A DNA stretch of 64,000 bases from assembly GCA_033398695.1 (NCBI GenBank), contig CM065805.1, positions 76,600,762 to 76,664,761 on the forward strand, given 5' to 3'. Under the pieces are notes generated by a model, which worked only from the letters and a program-made list of their open reading frames with translations, was not told the origin of the DNA and did not search any database. This document shows positions 33,943-46,439 of the stretch, in pieces. Within the stretch, counting starts at the first letter, position 1. The number at the start of each line of letters is the position of its first letter. Source of the stretch: Orobanche coerulescens (lineage: Eukaryota; Streptophyta; Magnoliopsida; Lamiales; Orobanchaceae). Made by a program: the position numbers and the translations under genes.

Positions 33943-35186
33943 AGTTGAGTGAACTTCTTGAGTCGGGGTATGTTCGGCCGAGCGCCTCGCCTTGGGGCGC
34001 ACCAGTCCTATTTGTGCGAAAGAAGGATGGCTCACTGCGTTTGTGTATCGACTATCGCGAACTAAACAAAGTGACCATCAAGAACAAGTATCCCTTGCCG
34101 AGGATTGATGACTTGTTTGATCAGTTGCAGGGAGCTGCGGTATTCTCGAAGATTGATTTGAGATCGGGGTACTATCAGCTCCGGATGAGGGAGTCCGACG
34201 TGCCGAAAACAGCTTTTCGGACGACATACAGACATTATGAGTTTGTAGTCATGCCTTTCGGGTTAACCAATGCGCCAGCGGTGTTCATGCAGTTGATGAA
34301 CAAAGTCTTTATCGAGTATTTGGATAAGTGTGTCGTCGTCTTCATTGACGATATTCTTATTTATTCGAGGAATGAGGAAGAGCATGCCCATCATTTGCGG
34401 ATAGTGTTAGACATTTTGAGGACCGAGCAACTCTATGCGAAGTTCTCGAAATGTGAGTTCTGGCTGAGGGAAGTGATGTTTTTGGGTCACGTGATTTCAG
34501 CCGAGGGAGTTCGTGTGGATATGCAGAAAATTGAGGCAGTGTTGGACTGGGCACCGCTCACGAATGTGAAGGAGGTCCGTAGTTTCTTGGGTTTGGCTTG
34601 CTACTACCGTAGGTTCGTCGAGGGTTTCTCAAAACTAGCTCGGCCACTTACACAGTTGCTCCAGAAATCCGAGAATTTCGTCTGGAATGACGAAAGGCAG
34701 TCGAGTTTTGAGGAGCTGAAGAGGCGTTTGACTTCAGCCCCGGTTTTAGCGTTGCCGTATGGCAACGAGGGTTTTGCCGTTTACAGTGATGCTTCGGGTC
34801 AGGGTCTTGGGTGCGTATTGATGCAGCACGGCAAGACCATCGCTTATGCATCGAGACAGTTGAGGCCGTATGAGCTTAACTACCCTACTCATGATTTGGA
34901 GTTGGCGGAAGTTGTTTTTGCGCTCAAGATCTGGCATCACTACCTTTTTGGCTCTGCATGTCAGATTTTTACCGATCATAAAAGTCTGAAATATATATTT
35001 ACTCAGCGGGAGTTGAATATGAGGCAGAGGAGGTGGTTAGAGCGGATTAAGGATTATGACCTCGAAATCCTTTATCATCCGGGCAAGGCGAACGTCGTGG
35101 ACGACGCCTTGAGTCAGAAACCGGTTGCGTTGCGAACGCTTGAGGTCATTACGTCTCAGTCTGAGATTCGGCGGGCTTTGATCTAG
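33943..35186 (+). pseudogene. TE6 reverse transcriptase and RNase H
   Basis: Continues the frame broken by TE7: [43 protein letters not shown] and the catalytic [11 protein letters not shown] (about residue 140 from 33924), then RNase H ([41 protein letters not shown]). A TAG at 35184-35186 ends the open frame before integrase. Confidence 0.92.
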
Positions 35187-36683
35187 TTAGAGGTTGAGGT
35201 TTTGTTGCCTGGAGCTGTCGGGCAACTTTGTGCTTTAGATATTTCGTCGTCTTTGATCGATGAAATTAAGCTGAAGCAGTTGGAGGACCCGATGATTACT
35301 CAAATCCGAGAGAACGTTCTTAAGGGAAAGTCTCCTGGCTTTGTGATTCACGAGGATGGTGTTTTGAGATTCCAGAGTCGGCTTTGTGTGCCGAACGACT
35401 CAGAGTTGAGACAGAGTATTTTATGTGAGTCCCATGCTACTCCTTACTCCGTTCATCCTGGTTCGAGTAAGATGTACAAGGACCTGAGAAGGAATTTTTG
35501 GTGGAATGATATGAAGGAAGAGGTCGCGCAGTTTGTAGCGAGATGTTCCACTTGTCAGCAGGTAAAAATCGAGCATCAGTGACCGGCTGGGTTATTGCAG
35601 CCACTTCCCATTCCGAAATGGAAATGGGAAGATATCTCGATGGACTTCGTTACGAGCTTTCCGAGGTCGAGGTCGGGCATGAATATGGTCTGGGTGATTG
35701 TGGATCGTCTGACCAAGTCGGCACATTTTCTGGGCATCAAGGACACTTGGGGCCCGGAGAAGTTGGCTCGTGTATTTATCGTGCAGGTTGTGAGGCTTCA
35801 CGGTACTCCGAAGTCTATTATTTCGGATCGTGATGGCCGTTTTGTATCGCACTTTTGGAAGGCTGTGCACAAGGCGTTGGGTACTCATTTGCGTTTGAGT
35901 ACCTCTTTTCATCCTCAGTCAGATGGACAGTCGGAACGCACTATCCAGACGTTCGAGGATTTGTTGCGTGCGTGTGCTCTCGATTGGGGCAGTGACTGGG
36001 AGGAGAATTTGCCATTGATCGAATTCACGTACAACAATAGTTGGCACGCGTCGATTCGGATGGCACCGTATGAGGCACTTTATGGGCGGTGATTTCGATC
36101 ACCGATTTGTTGGAATGAGGCATCCAATTTGGTCGGGACTGAGCCGGATGTCGTTTTAGAGACGAGGAGGAAGATATAATTAATTCGGGAATGGATGTTG
36201 ACTCCCCAAAGTCGATAGAAGTCATATGCCGATGTCCGTCGTCGACCTTTAGAATTCGAGGTGGGAGACCACGTTTTGCTGAAGGTGTCGCCGATGAGAG
36301 GAGTTTTCCGTTTTGGGAAGAAGGGGAAGTTGATTCCGAGATTTATTGGACCCTTCGAGATTCTCGAGTGAGTTGGTGGGTTAGCATACCGTTTGGCGTT
36401 ACCCCCGGCCCCGAGTCATGTTCATAGCATTTTTCATGTTTCCCAGCTGAGGAAATATGTACCGGATCCTAGTCACGTCATCGATTATGGTGAGATTGAT
36501 GTCGCCGAGGATATTACTTTTGAAGAGCATCCTTTGAAGATTTTAGAGCGTCGTGAGAAGCGACTGAGGCATAAGACCATTCCTTTGGTCAAAGTGCAGT
36601 GGTCGAGACATGGTGTCGAAGAAGCAACTTGGGAAACCGAGGATAGCATGCGTGCTAGGTACCTCGACTTGTTTGTCTCTTAA
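35187..36683 (+). pseudogene. TE6 integrase and chromodomain
   Basis: In one reading frame: HHCC ([18 protein letters not shown] ... CSTCQQVK), DDE core ([37 protein letters not shown]), GPFEIL..., and a C-terminal chromodomain (LVKVQWSRHGVEEATWETE). Chromodomains steer insertion towards modified chromatin. In-frame stops at 35580, 36090, 36177, 36216 and 36369 inactivate it, with no frameshift detected. Confidence 0.92.
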
Positions 36684-36716
36684 GTTTCGGGACGAAACTT
36701 ATTTTTAGAGGGGTAG
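36682..36716 (+). other. TE6 stem-loop and polypurine tract
   Basis: AAGTTTCGGGACGAAACTT (36682-36700) forms a stem with a 3-5 nt loop and is followed by the purine-rich tagaggggtaga that precedes the 3' LTR. Confidence 0.75.
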
Positions 36717-36718
36717 AA

Positions 36719-38650
36719 TGTAATATCCGCATTTTTCTTTCCCTTGTATTTTCATTTCCGGTGTATTTTTTTCGATTATAGTGACCCTCGTGTATCTTTC
36801 AGTGTATCTTTCCTGTCATCTATTGATCTGATTCTTGTTATTGTTGTGCGGAACCACCGTTTTGGGGTTTCTGTACTTCCATTTCGTGTTACTGGTTCCC
36901 AAATATCGATTCCTAATGCTTTTATTCTCTTCTCGGATCATTTTTCTTCATTTTAGGACCCAAGGGGGGTGTGGGCCGCGGCACAAGGATTGTGCGCCGA
37001 GGCACACCCATTTTCCAGTTTTTGGCTGAGCGGTGTACTGTGTGCCGCGGCACACCCGTCCGGGCCGCGGCACACTCGTGTTGCATCTTCGGCCAAACCC
37101 GTCTGTACCTTGTGCCGCGGCACATGTCGGCCGGGCCGCGGCACACTGCCGAGCCCTGGGAGCAAATTTTGGGCCTGTGCCGCGGCACACTCCAGCTGGG
37201 CCGCGGCACACAATGCAGTCAACCCTATAATTGCGTTTTTTTTTTGAGCGAGAACAGCTCATTTCTTCCTTCTTCTTCCACTTAAGCGAGAGAGAGAGCT
37301 TGAGGAGAGAACTCTTCATCATCAATCACTTGAGTATTTATTTTTCATCATTTTCATTCGGTTGTGAAGCCCGGATAGTCGATCTAACGCGTGTTCTACG
37401 GATCAAAGTGCTTAGATCTTCAAAGGTAATATCTCTTAGAACCCTACTTTTGGATAATTTGGGGGTTTTGGGATTTTCGTCCGATTCTTTCCGTTTTTTT
37501 GGTGGATTCATGATGAATATGATTAATCTTGTTGGTATTCTTAGTTTCCCTACGGATTCATGGTATATTTCATGGTTTTTACGGAATCGAGAGGGTTTGG
37601 TTGTGGTCCGCCCTCGTTGTTGTTTATATACGAATATACATGAATCGTAGGCGGGTTTTCGGGTGTATTCCATTTCCGTATTCGTCTAGAGTTGGTTGTG
37701 ATTGTATTCTTCGAATCGTTAGGTTTGATTCCGTTGGTTCCTAGCGTTCATCGGTGATTTTCCTTCCGTTCGTTGCGTCGTCAATTATTCAAGGCAAGTA
37801 ATTCTTGGAAACCTTTATGCTTAACGTGAAATGGTAATGTATATTGTGTGTGCTTTACTCACCTCGGGAGGGTCCGACGGGGCCTCGAGGGAATCTATGG
37901 CTTCGTCCTCGATTCATGAGTTTGTTTCTCTAGCCATCTCGGGAGGGTCCTTAAAGGCCTCGAGTGTGAGTCGTGGCTTCGTCCCGGTCCTAGGTGACGT
38001 GTGGTGCTTGATTTGTTTTATGAATGTGGCAAGCTCGGGAGGGTCCTTAGAGGCCTCGAGTGGGATTCGTGGCTTCGTCCCAGTCCTAGGCAAATTAATT
38101 GTGACTGTTTGTTTCCGGAAAAGACATGTCTGGTTTTGGTTTTTGAAATGATAATGGTGCATGTACTATGAAATGTGTAAGCGATTGGTTTGCCTTGATT
38201 ACTTGTACTAGCGTAATTGCTAACCCCTCTGGGGACCCGTTGTGGGGAAATTCTTGTTATGGATTTCAAGTTATGATCATCCGGACGAGCGAGCACTGGG
38301 ACAATACGAGGATGTTGGCCAGGGTCGTTGACATGTGCATTTGGGTCTACTTATTTCTTTTGTCCATTTTGATATGGTTGTTTCCCATATTTATAAACTG
38401 GTAGATTGTACTCGCGAGTACTTAGGCTTTTCATTTCAAACTCCGTTTTGTATTGTTTTAAATTGTTACATTGTCGGTTGATGCTTATTCGCCGGTTGCT
38501 CCTGGCGTATTTTTATTGTTGTATCGCTATATGTGTGTCCTCGCCAACCGAGATGGTTGGTCGAGTGGTGGTTTCTTGTTGTAGCCTGGTGGGTCCCATG
38601 TAGGGGTCCACGGCGCTGTAATATACTCTGAATATCTTGGGGGTGTTACA
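36719..38650 (+). repeat. TE6 3' LTR
   Basis: 1932 bp, near-identical to the 5' LTR. One GTGCCGCGG unit block differs in number and order (36975-37212), and the TATA-like box is at about 37223-37233. The TSD atcat follows. Confidence 0.93.
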
Positions 38651-38655
38651 ATCAT

Positions 38656-38871
38656 GTCCCTCATAAGCAAGAAAGGGTCGACGTAACCACTCTTACTCTG
38701 ATCGACATCTCGAGTATGATGTCTCGAAGGATAACTGGTCGCATAGGTCACATCTCCGGAAGAATTCTGATCCATATCGGTATCTGCACGCGTATAAACA
38801 TGAGGTTCTGTGTTCCAGCCTACTCTGCAGCCTTTACCCCCTCTGCCACGTCCTCGATTTCCTCTTTCCAT
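38656..38871 (-). pseudogene. TE5 copy 2 gag, N-terminal part
   Basis: The start codon at 38871 opens MERGNRGRGRGGKG and reads to FLLMRD at the TE6 insertion, continuing at 26508. A PBS for this copy (TGGTATCAGAGC on the minus strand) lies at 39336-39347. Confidence 0.85.
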
Positions 38872-39335
38872 ACAGAAAGAATAACATTCGATCATGATCG
38901 TAACTCAAATACGTCTCAGCGGACAAATCAGAATGCTAAGTCAATAGCCAAACAAGAGTATACATACTCAACACAGTCACATCAATCATGCTAATCATAG
39001 CCACTATAGATTTCAAATGTTCCAAAACAAATAATCATGAGTGAATCATAACACAAATGTTACATACAAGTTTCAACAAAACATGGATAATCAATGACAT
39101 AATGAATGTATGAACATAAAGAGAATTGAGTCCTTATACAGGTCATACGAAGCTTCGAGGTCTTGCGATACTAGTCTTCACTAACGACGACTTGATAAAA
39201 GAAAGACTCATACAGTCGCCCAACTATCACGACTCACATATCCCGACTGTCCAGATTGTCATAACCTGACAGCCCCACTACTACCGCGTCGGTAGAGCCA
39301 CATAACTCACATATCAGGGTATCTCACAACCCAAT

Positions 39336-39347
39336 GCTCTGATACCA
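39336..39347 (-). other. TE5 copy 2 primer-binding site
   Basis: Initiator tRNA-Met type site, five bases from the edge of LTR3. Confidence 0.9.
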
Positions 39348-39352
39348 TCTTC

Positions 39353-42300
39353 TGTAACACCCCCAAAACCCATTGGGTCATTACAGTGCCGTGGACCCCA
39401 CGCCAGGAGATCCACCAGGCGAACACGACCAAAAATACAACTAACTTACCAAAAGGGGAATATCAGTCCCTACTATGACATCCGACATAATATTCCGTTA
39501 TGGAATTTCAACGACAAGCATGGGCCTACATGGCCAAAATAAAAATACGTCAACATCCACAAGCCTCGCTCGGATAATACAACAATGACCACAACTGAAC
39601 AAAACTGGAGTACTCCAAATTGACTGATTAACATGAACACCAAAACATCTCGGACTAGTATCGCTCGAATGCCTCGTCGCCATATTCATGCCCCTGTGTC
39701 TCAACTCTCTCCTCGCAAGCACCTAAAACATGTAAACATGTTCCACCCCCACGGGGTCAGTCATCCAGATAATGAATATCAAATACATGTACAACATGAT
39801 ATGCATCCAAAGGCAAAATAAAATGGTACAACAATGGTAATATGAGATGCTCACAAACCAAAGAAAGAATTGAGCATTCGTGAAACACTATGCCCGCAGC
39901 ATACGATCGGTACCTGCTCAACAAGTTAGAACACAAGTGCCCAACGGCGAATCATCAATATAGAACACAACCATGAACTATCAAAATGTAAACCAAACCA
40001 GAACTGGAATAAATACATATGCCCGAAGACTCCAATGGAAAAACCAGTATATCATAATGGCCTGAAAGCCACTCAGCCGAAGCTGTCAATCATCACAATG
40101 GCCCGAAGCAAAAATAGCCCGAAAGCTGTATCATCTGAGGGCCGAAGCCACGGCACGAAGCCGTATCACAATGAGAGTCGTCCAATGGCCGTGACTTGCT
40201 GAATTGCAGGTGCTGGGAACCCAACCTCGAAGGTTCAAGCCCAGACTTACCCACGAGCACTAGCCGAGACTAGCCTCCAAAACACAATTAATCACAAAAG
40301 GCAATGATCCCAAGATTACCGAATTCACAAGAATAATAGTGTGATGCCTAGAGTCGGCCTATACGACAACAATAACTCATGGATGGGCACCGTCCTCGGC
40401 GGTCTCAATTCAAATACCTCGACTGCCTTAGGAATGGCCAATCGAATAAACAATGATACAACGGATGGAATTTATCTTCGACAATCCCAATTCAATACGT
40501 CGATTACCTTAGAATAGTCAATCGATAAACAACGACACAACAGATGGGAATTATCTTCGATAATCCCAATTCAATATGTCGATTACCTTAGAATGGTTAA
40601 TCGATAATCAACGACACAACGGATGGGAATTATCTTCGATAATCCCAATTCAGTACGTCAATTACCTTAGAATGGTCAATCGATAACAACGACACAATGG
40701 ATGGGAATTACCTTCGATAATCCAATTCAATACCTCGATTGCCTTAGAATTGCCAATCGATAATAACGAAATGATTAGAACAGATGTCCCGGTGCCTTTA
40801 ATCGGTTATCGATGACGGAGATGATAATCGAACACGTCAATGCCTTCACTCAGCCAATCACAGCATCAATAGCAAAATACCAATATCAATAACAATGATC
40901 ATAACAATGTCTTAAACCGACATCAATATCAACAACAGCAACAACTGATACATCGATACCGCGAACCGGCTATCGACAACAACATCAACAACGAGTATCT
41001 CAGAGCCCTGAACGGCTTTCTACGAACAACAATAACATTTGGCATAATTTTCCGAAGGGTATCGTATCAAACAATCCCCTGATATCAACAAAATCATAGA
41101 GAGACTAAGTCTCGAAATGATACAACACATTCATACACAGACATGATAACATTAATCTCATTGACTAGTACAAGTATAAAACTTGCCTCAAACCGAAGGC
41201 GAGAAAGTCCTTCCACGATCAACTTCCTTCCACGAAACGACGAACGGCATCCTCCGATGATCACAAGTACTCGAACAACCTTGAATGAAATAGAATTCAT
41301 TCAATAACACAAAATCAATGGAAAGCAACACCAAAACAATCCCGATTCCACCCCTAATCAGTTAAACTCCACCAACGAATATCATAGTTCTTAACTATGA
41401 ATTCTAACATCCTCCAACACCTCAATGATCGATATGATCACACGTTCTTAACACTTGCGAAAACAATTCAACAAGAATCACTTAAGAACAATCATCTCAA
41501 AATGATAATATTACTAATATCATCATCAATACCCCAAGAACATCATCATCTCAATAATCATGATGTCTTAACAATAATCAATCAACAATTCATCATGAAT
41601 TGGGATTAATCAACAACATTAAATCAACCATTTCAAGATTATAATCATTATTACATAATTCATCATAATTCCTTACAAAAATGGTTAAAATCTCCTCAAG
41701 AAACACAACATCAACACCAATCATATCAAGACTATGTTAATCATATAACAATCTTAACATAATCCTTCCTATACAAGATTGTAACCTCCAAACATTCTAA
41801 AACATCAAGAACAACTCCTCCGCAAGACAAAATCATCATGTTCTCCATCACAAATTATAAAAACTCATCAAGAATCATGATATACTCCAACAATCAATCG
41901 ATACCCAAAGAAAACAACAACAACATCATCATCATACTCGGAAATCACTTTAAGAATAAGAGATTAAGAGAACTTACCAATGAAGAACAAGAAAGACTCT
42001 TCAAACAACAAAGGAGCACCAAGAAGCTTCCAACTTCAAGCTCCAAATCAAGTTATGATGATGAAAAACATGTTGGAAGAGGCTAAATATCAAGAACATG
42101 TCCAGAAGGACAATTCTAGGGAGAGAAAAATGATTTTGGTTTGTGAAGAAATGAAATACGAAACCAAGTTATATAATCTGACAAACACATTACGTACGCT
42201 ATACAACAAGAATAGCGTACGTAAATACAATTACGTACGCTATATCAATAACTTAGCGTACGTAATGCTAGTCCAGAATCGCCGGACCAACAATACGAAG

Positions 42301-42774
42301 ACCTTAACGTACGTAAAGAGCCACACTTTACGTACGTTAACAAGATGCATACATAACGTACGTAAGGAGCACACCCTAACGTACATAAGGATGTGTTGAC
42401 TGCAATAGTGAGATCTGATCGAAAGATTCCCGGCCCTACTAGCCGAAAGTTGACTCCGAGGAAGGTTCCTACAACCGACCACCCATTACGTACGTAAACC
42501 TTCAGGCTTAACATACGTAATCGCGACACACTAGCGTACATAATGCTACACATGTAGCGTACTCTATGGCTATAAACTTAGCCAAAATCCCAAACTCACC
42601 AAGCAACATCCAAACGACGAAACCAAACCGACGACAAGTAAAAATATTTCGATCCCGAAATATCCTAATACAATATACATTGTATCAGTCCAAAACAACA
42701 ACACTTGTACAATTTCAAACGAATATGTACAACTCAACAGTGAAACGGAAAAAAAATTACCCCCAGATATTATA
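39353..42774 (-). repeat. TE5 LTR 3 (outer right)
   Basis: 3422 bp; a full-length counterpart of LTR1 without the LTR2 deletion. The roughly 75-bp unit repeats about five times (40400-40760), and the promoter cluster is at 42168-42560. The last base pair of the terminus has changed (gatattata), followed by the TSD ttgcg (42775-42779). Confidence 0.9.
42166..42560 (-). promoter_or_regulatory. TE5 LTR3 promoter: ACGTACGT palindromes plus TATA
   Basis: The best preserved of the three clusters, with many exact TTACGTACGTTA-type units. The TATA-like box is at the complement of 42168-42180. Confidence 0.65.
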
Positions 42775-42779
42775 TTGCG

Positions 42780-43403
42780 ATATGTGAAATAATTTATTAT
42801 AAATATTTGAGAATAAAATTATTTTGACTGAAACGTTTTTAGGATGTATATGATATTTATTGATTTATGTTATGAAACTGAGATAATGTAAGTTATCGGA
42901 TGGTATTCTCTAATGTCGCTCGGATGGTATCGGATGGCCAATGTCAAGTCCCCAGATGAATTATTTGGCGAAGGTTATAGGAACTATCCGGACCGTGTTT
43001 GGATGTATGATCAGAGCGTGCTTATCTAGCGAATAATTGGCTAAGTCACAAGGATATTACTTATATTATGGATAGTTCACTGCTTAGGTCGTTGAGAATA
43101 ACTATACAGATTTGACGGAGTAACTCTGAATGCTCAGTAATTTGACATATCCGGATGATATAATTACCTAGTGATATCCATATTGGCTTATTATTATCGT
43201 ATTGAGTCGGTTGTTGGATCAATCGATGAAACGATTTAATATTAATTAACTTACAAATCGAAGTTACACCTCTTGTGAGAGTCACGTGGTAATGGAAAAA
43301 GTACAGAAATATTACATGGTAAATAGAGTCAGATATTAGAACTTGGTACTCAGAATTGCTTTGCCTTAAGTTTCGGGACCAAACTTATTTCAAGGGGATA
43401 GTA
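42780..43403 (+). other. TE2 internal 3' end, stem-loop and PPT
   Basis: Non-coding AT-rich sequence ending in AAGTTTCGGGACCAAACTT (43368-43386, one stem mismatch) and the purine tract caaggggatagta before the right LTR. The layout matches TE5, TE6 and TE8 and supports a Ty3/gypsy ancestry for TE2. Confidence 0.75.
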
Positions 43404-44824
43404 TGTAATACCTTTGATATTTATTTTACATCTTTATATGTATCTTGATTCATTTTTCTCCCCAAAATACTGATCTTCATAATTGATTTCGAATGGTATG
43501 TTTCTAGTCATGTTGATATATTTTGACCGATTATAGTATCCAATATTTTATCACATGTAATTTTATCATTATTGTTATTATTAAATTTTAACAACTATTA
43601 TATTCAATGAGTTGTCTCTAGAATGTTTATTTTAAGTCAAAAATATTGATAATATAGAAAATGAAATGATAGGATTTGTTAATATGTTTTTGAGATGTCG
43701 TGTAATTATTAAAGTAAGAAATTGCTGACTTTATTGGATAATTATTGAGTATAGTCCAAAAATTTTATTGTCATATTGGTAATGAAATAAAATGTCAGCT
43801 TGTTTAATTATTTAGTGACTCAAAACATCTGTTTACAACTATGAAAGGAACTCTCTCATAAGCAACTATATCGCATTATAACAAATAGATACTGCACTAA
43901 TTATATAAAAAGAAAACAAGATAACATTCAGCCTCAAAATAATGGTATGATTCAATTGTAGGAACATAGTTCCACCGTTCATCTATCACCACAGCCTCTG
44001 CCATGTAACCTTTCGTCCTCGCCAGATGATTGCAAAACTGTCGTCACCGTCACCGTCACCGTCACCGTCGCTGTTCATGGGACAAAATGAGAGCCGGACA
44101 ACTTGAGCATAGAACCAGACCGTGTCAGCCGCCTATCGCCGAAAAATCCATTGTGATGAATCTCGAGCCGGTCTGTTGTTCCACCGCCTCTTTTCATGGG
44201 CCAGATCCCGTCAATTTCACCACCGTGAGAACAAGTAGGAGGGCCAAAATCAAACAGGGTGCTACAGACGTCCCTGACCCCGATTTTTCGCATAAGATCT
44301 AACTTATGCATATCTTGCCGGATTTTGTCTCAGGTCGGACCATTTTCGACTGCCTTCCATAGCTTTATTCTGAACGGAAGTTAGCAACGGAGACGCTGCA
44401 TCGGACTGCTACTGAGCCAGCGGTCGCCGCCGCCATGTGTCTTCTCTAGTGGAACGAATCAAGAACCACCGCCGTATGAACGACGGTCAACTCCTAAAAC
44501 AAGTTGATTCATGAAATGCCGCCGCCTACCACTGTTTGAAGTAGTTCGCCACCTCCAGTAGACTGGATTTATGTGGCCGTGCTCTGCACCTCGAACCTAC
44601 ATCCGTGACCGATCCACCACCGTGAGAGGGAGTGTGATGTAGATTGATGTGGTAGCGGCTGCGCATGTGATCTCTGTACAGAAGGAGAAATTATAAAGAG
44701 AGAAGGAGTCTATGAGAAGAAAGAAGAAATGATGGAGGAGGGAAGTAGAGAGAGAGAGATGTTGACCGATGGAGAAGAGTTAGAGAATAGGGGGAGGGGG
44801 GCGGATGAGAGAAATGAGAGAGAG

Positions 44825-44852
44825 AGTACCGATCGGTACTATAAAAAAAGGG
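44825..44852 (+). promoter_or_regulatory. TE2 LTR promoter: palindrome abutting TATA (right LTR)
   Basis: AGTACCGATCGGTACT (44825-44840) is a 16-bp palindrome overlapping the start of TATAAAAAAAGGG. It is preceded by a GA-rich block. Confidence 0.65.
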
Positions 44853-46400
44853 ATTATTAGGGTTTGAGTCAAGATGGAATTTGGATTGGGTTTTACTTGG
44901 GCCAAATATATTTTTGGGCTCATTTATATATCGCCATGTATTTAATTGGATTGAATTTTTATTAGTGGATTCAATCTATTACGTGGATATTAAATGGAGG
45001 AGATTTGGATATTTATCATTTAACTTGAGCTGGGATTTTGATCGATTGAAGAGCCCATTGGTTTCTGGATTAGCAGACGAATCTTGAAGAAATTCAATTA
45101 CCTTCAATTTTGACCCGATTCAAGGTATGACCTGTCAATAAGTTATTATCTAGTGATACTTAATTGAGTTATTGGAATCAAGTAAATTATTGATAGTATT
45201 TTGATTAATTAATCTTGTATTAGGATATGATTATTGGACGTATAGTATTTTGATTAATTAATCGTGTGTTAGGATATAATTATTGGACGTACTTTGGGGA
45301 CCATTGAGTGCGTGAGCTATCCCGCTATCGAAAATTTCATTCGTTGGACCTAAGTTTGTTCATTTGATTATTTGGTGTTGTTCATTCGATCACCGCTCGT
45401 TCGTTTCATGGAGGACGCTTTGATCGTGCAGGAGCATCTTACATCCTTGGTATTGAGGCAAGTGAATTCTTGCCTGCTTATGATGATAATATGTCATATA
45501 TATGTTATATATATTTACGTTCATTTATGCTTTATGAATTTCGATTCATGATTATGTTATTATTGATCTTGTCGATCATCCATTAAGGAACATTGGTTCC
45601 GAGTCTTATTTATACCCTCATTGCATTTCGGTGAGTGGATTTGATCTTCCTTGGATTCGTATTTCCTTTGTTGAGTCGTTTGGTCCCTTGTTGGGAATTG
45701 TTAAGTCATTATTGAATTTTGATGTCACTTTTGTTATCTCGTGGCATTCCGGGTCATACTGGCGTGCCAGTTGGTATGTGTAGAATTTTCATGTCGGGCA
45801 CATATAAGGTTTGTGTTGGTAGTTGGCCTCACATTAGACTGTGCACACGAGATGGTAACTTTGTGAGACTGATTAGGTACAAGACCATACGTGTATTCGA
45901 TCGATACCCGTTGGTGGCTTGTGCACGGACACATTTCCATCCCGGGCGTTGTGTGGCGCCATCCTTTGAGCCGTAACTGTTCGTTGATTCATACATCATG
46001 TTTGATTGCGTATGTTTTCAACAGGATTGTGTTATAATCTGGCCGATTCACATTTGATGGCATGTGTTCGACGATTTGAGATTATGATCGAACTTGTGGT
46101 TTATACAGCATGTATGATTGTTTATATTTCGGTTTTGGATGATGATTTGTTAATTCACATAGCATGTGTGATTATGTATGTTCGACATATTGAGGTTTAT
46201 TATCTTATGTAACTGACCATGTGGTTTTAGGCGAAATATGTTGTTTTATCATATTTTAGGTCGTGGGAAGGCTAAGACACACGAAAGACAAGGTGACGAC
46301 GTAGAGTCTCAAGGATACTAGTCAAGGGCCCGAGACTTCTTGTTTCTGGATGTATTTCTTTTCAGTTCCGCTGCATTTTTATTCTTTGTATTTGTATTGT

Positions 46401-46439
<39 letters not shown>

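Larger units (their letters stand above)
26514..38650 (+). mobile_element. TE6: chromodomain Ty3/gypsy retrotransposon
   Basis: LTRs 26514-28447 and 36719-38650 (TGTAATATCC ... GTGTTACA), TSD atcat (26509-26513, 38651-38655), PBS, gag, protease, RT, RNase H, integrase and C-terminal chromodomain in the Ty3/gypsy order. Without the TE7 insertion it would be about 8.8 kb. The polyprotein frame from 28879 onward is continuous apart from in-frame stops. It interrupts gag of TE5 copy 2 in the opposite orientation. Confidence 0.94.
15816..42774 (-). mobile_element. TE5: gag-only LTR retrotransposon as a three-LTR tandem
   Basis: Three LTRs (15816-19252, 21748-24718, 39353-42774) alternate with two internal regions of nearly equal length: 19253-21747 at 2495 bp, and 24719-26508 plus 38651-39352 at about 2.49 kb after removing TE6. 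The outer ends are flanked by the TSD ttgcg (15811-15815, 42775-42779), so the whole array behaves as one insertion locus. Each internal region has a PBS and a gag but no protease, RT or integrase, matching the plant TR-GAG class of non-autonomous elements. LTR-LTR unequal recombination between sister copies is the simplest origin of the tandem. Confidence 0.88.

Noticed and set aside
44030..44302. His/Arg-rich ORF of 90 residues
   Set aside because: Lies in the TE2 LTR; it comes from a caccgt run and its counterpart in the left LTR (1380-1631) differs in frame and composition.
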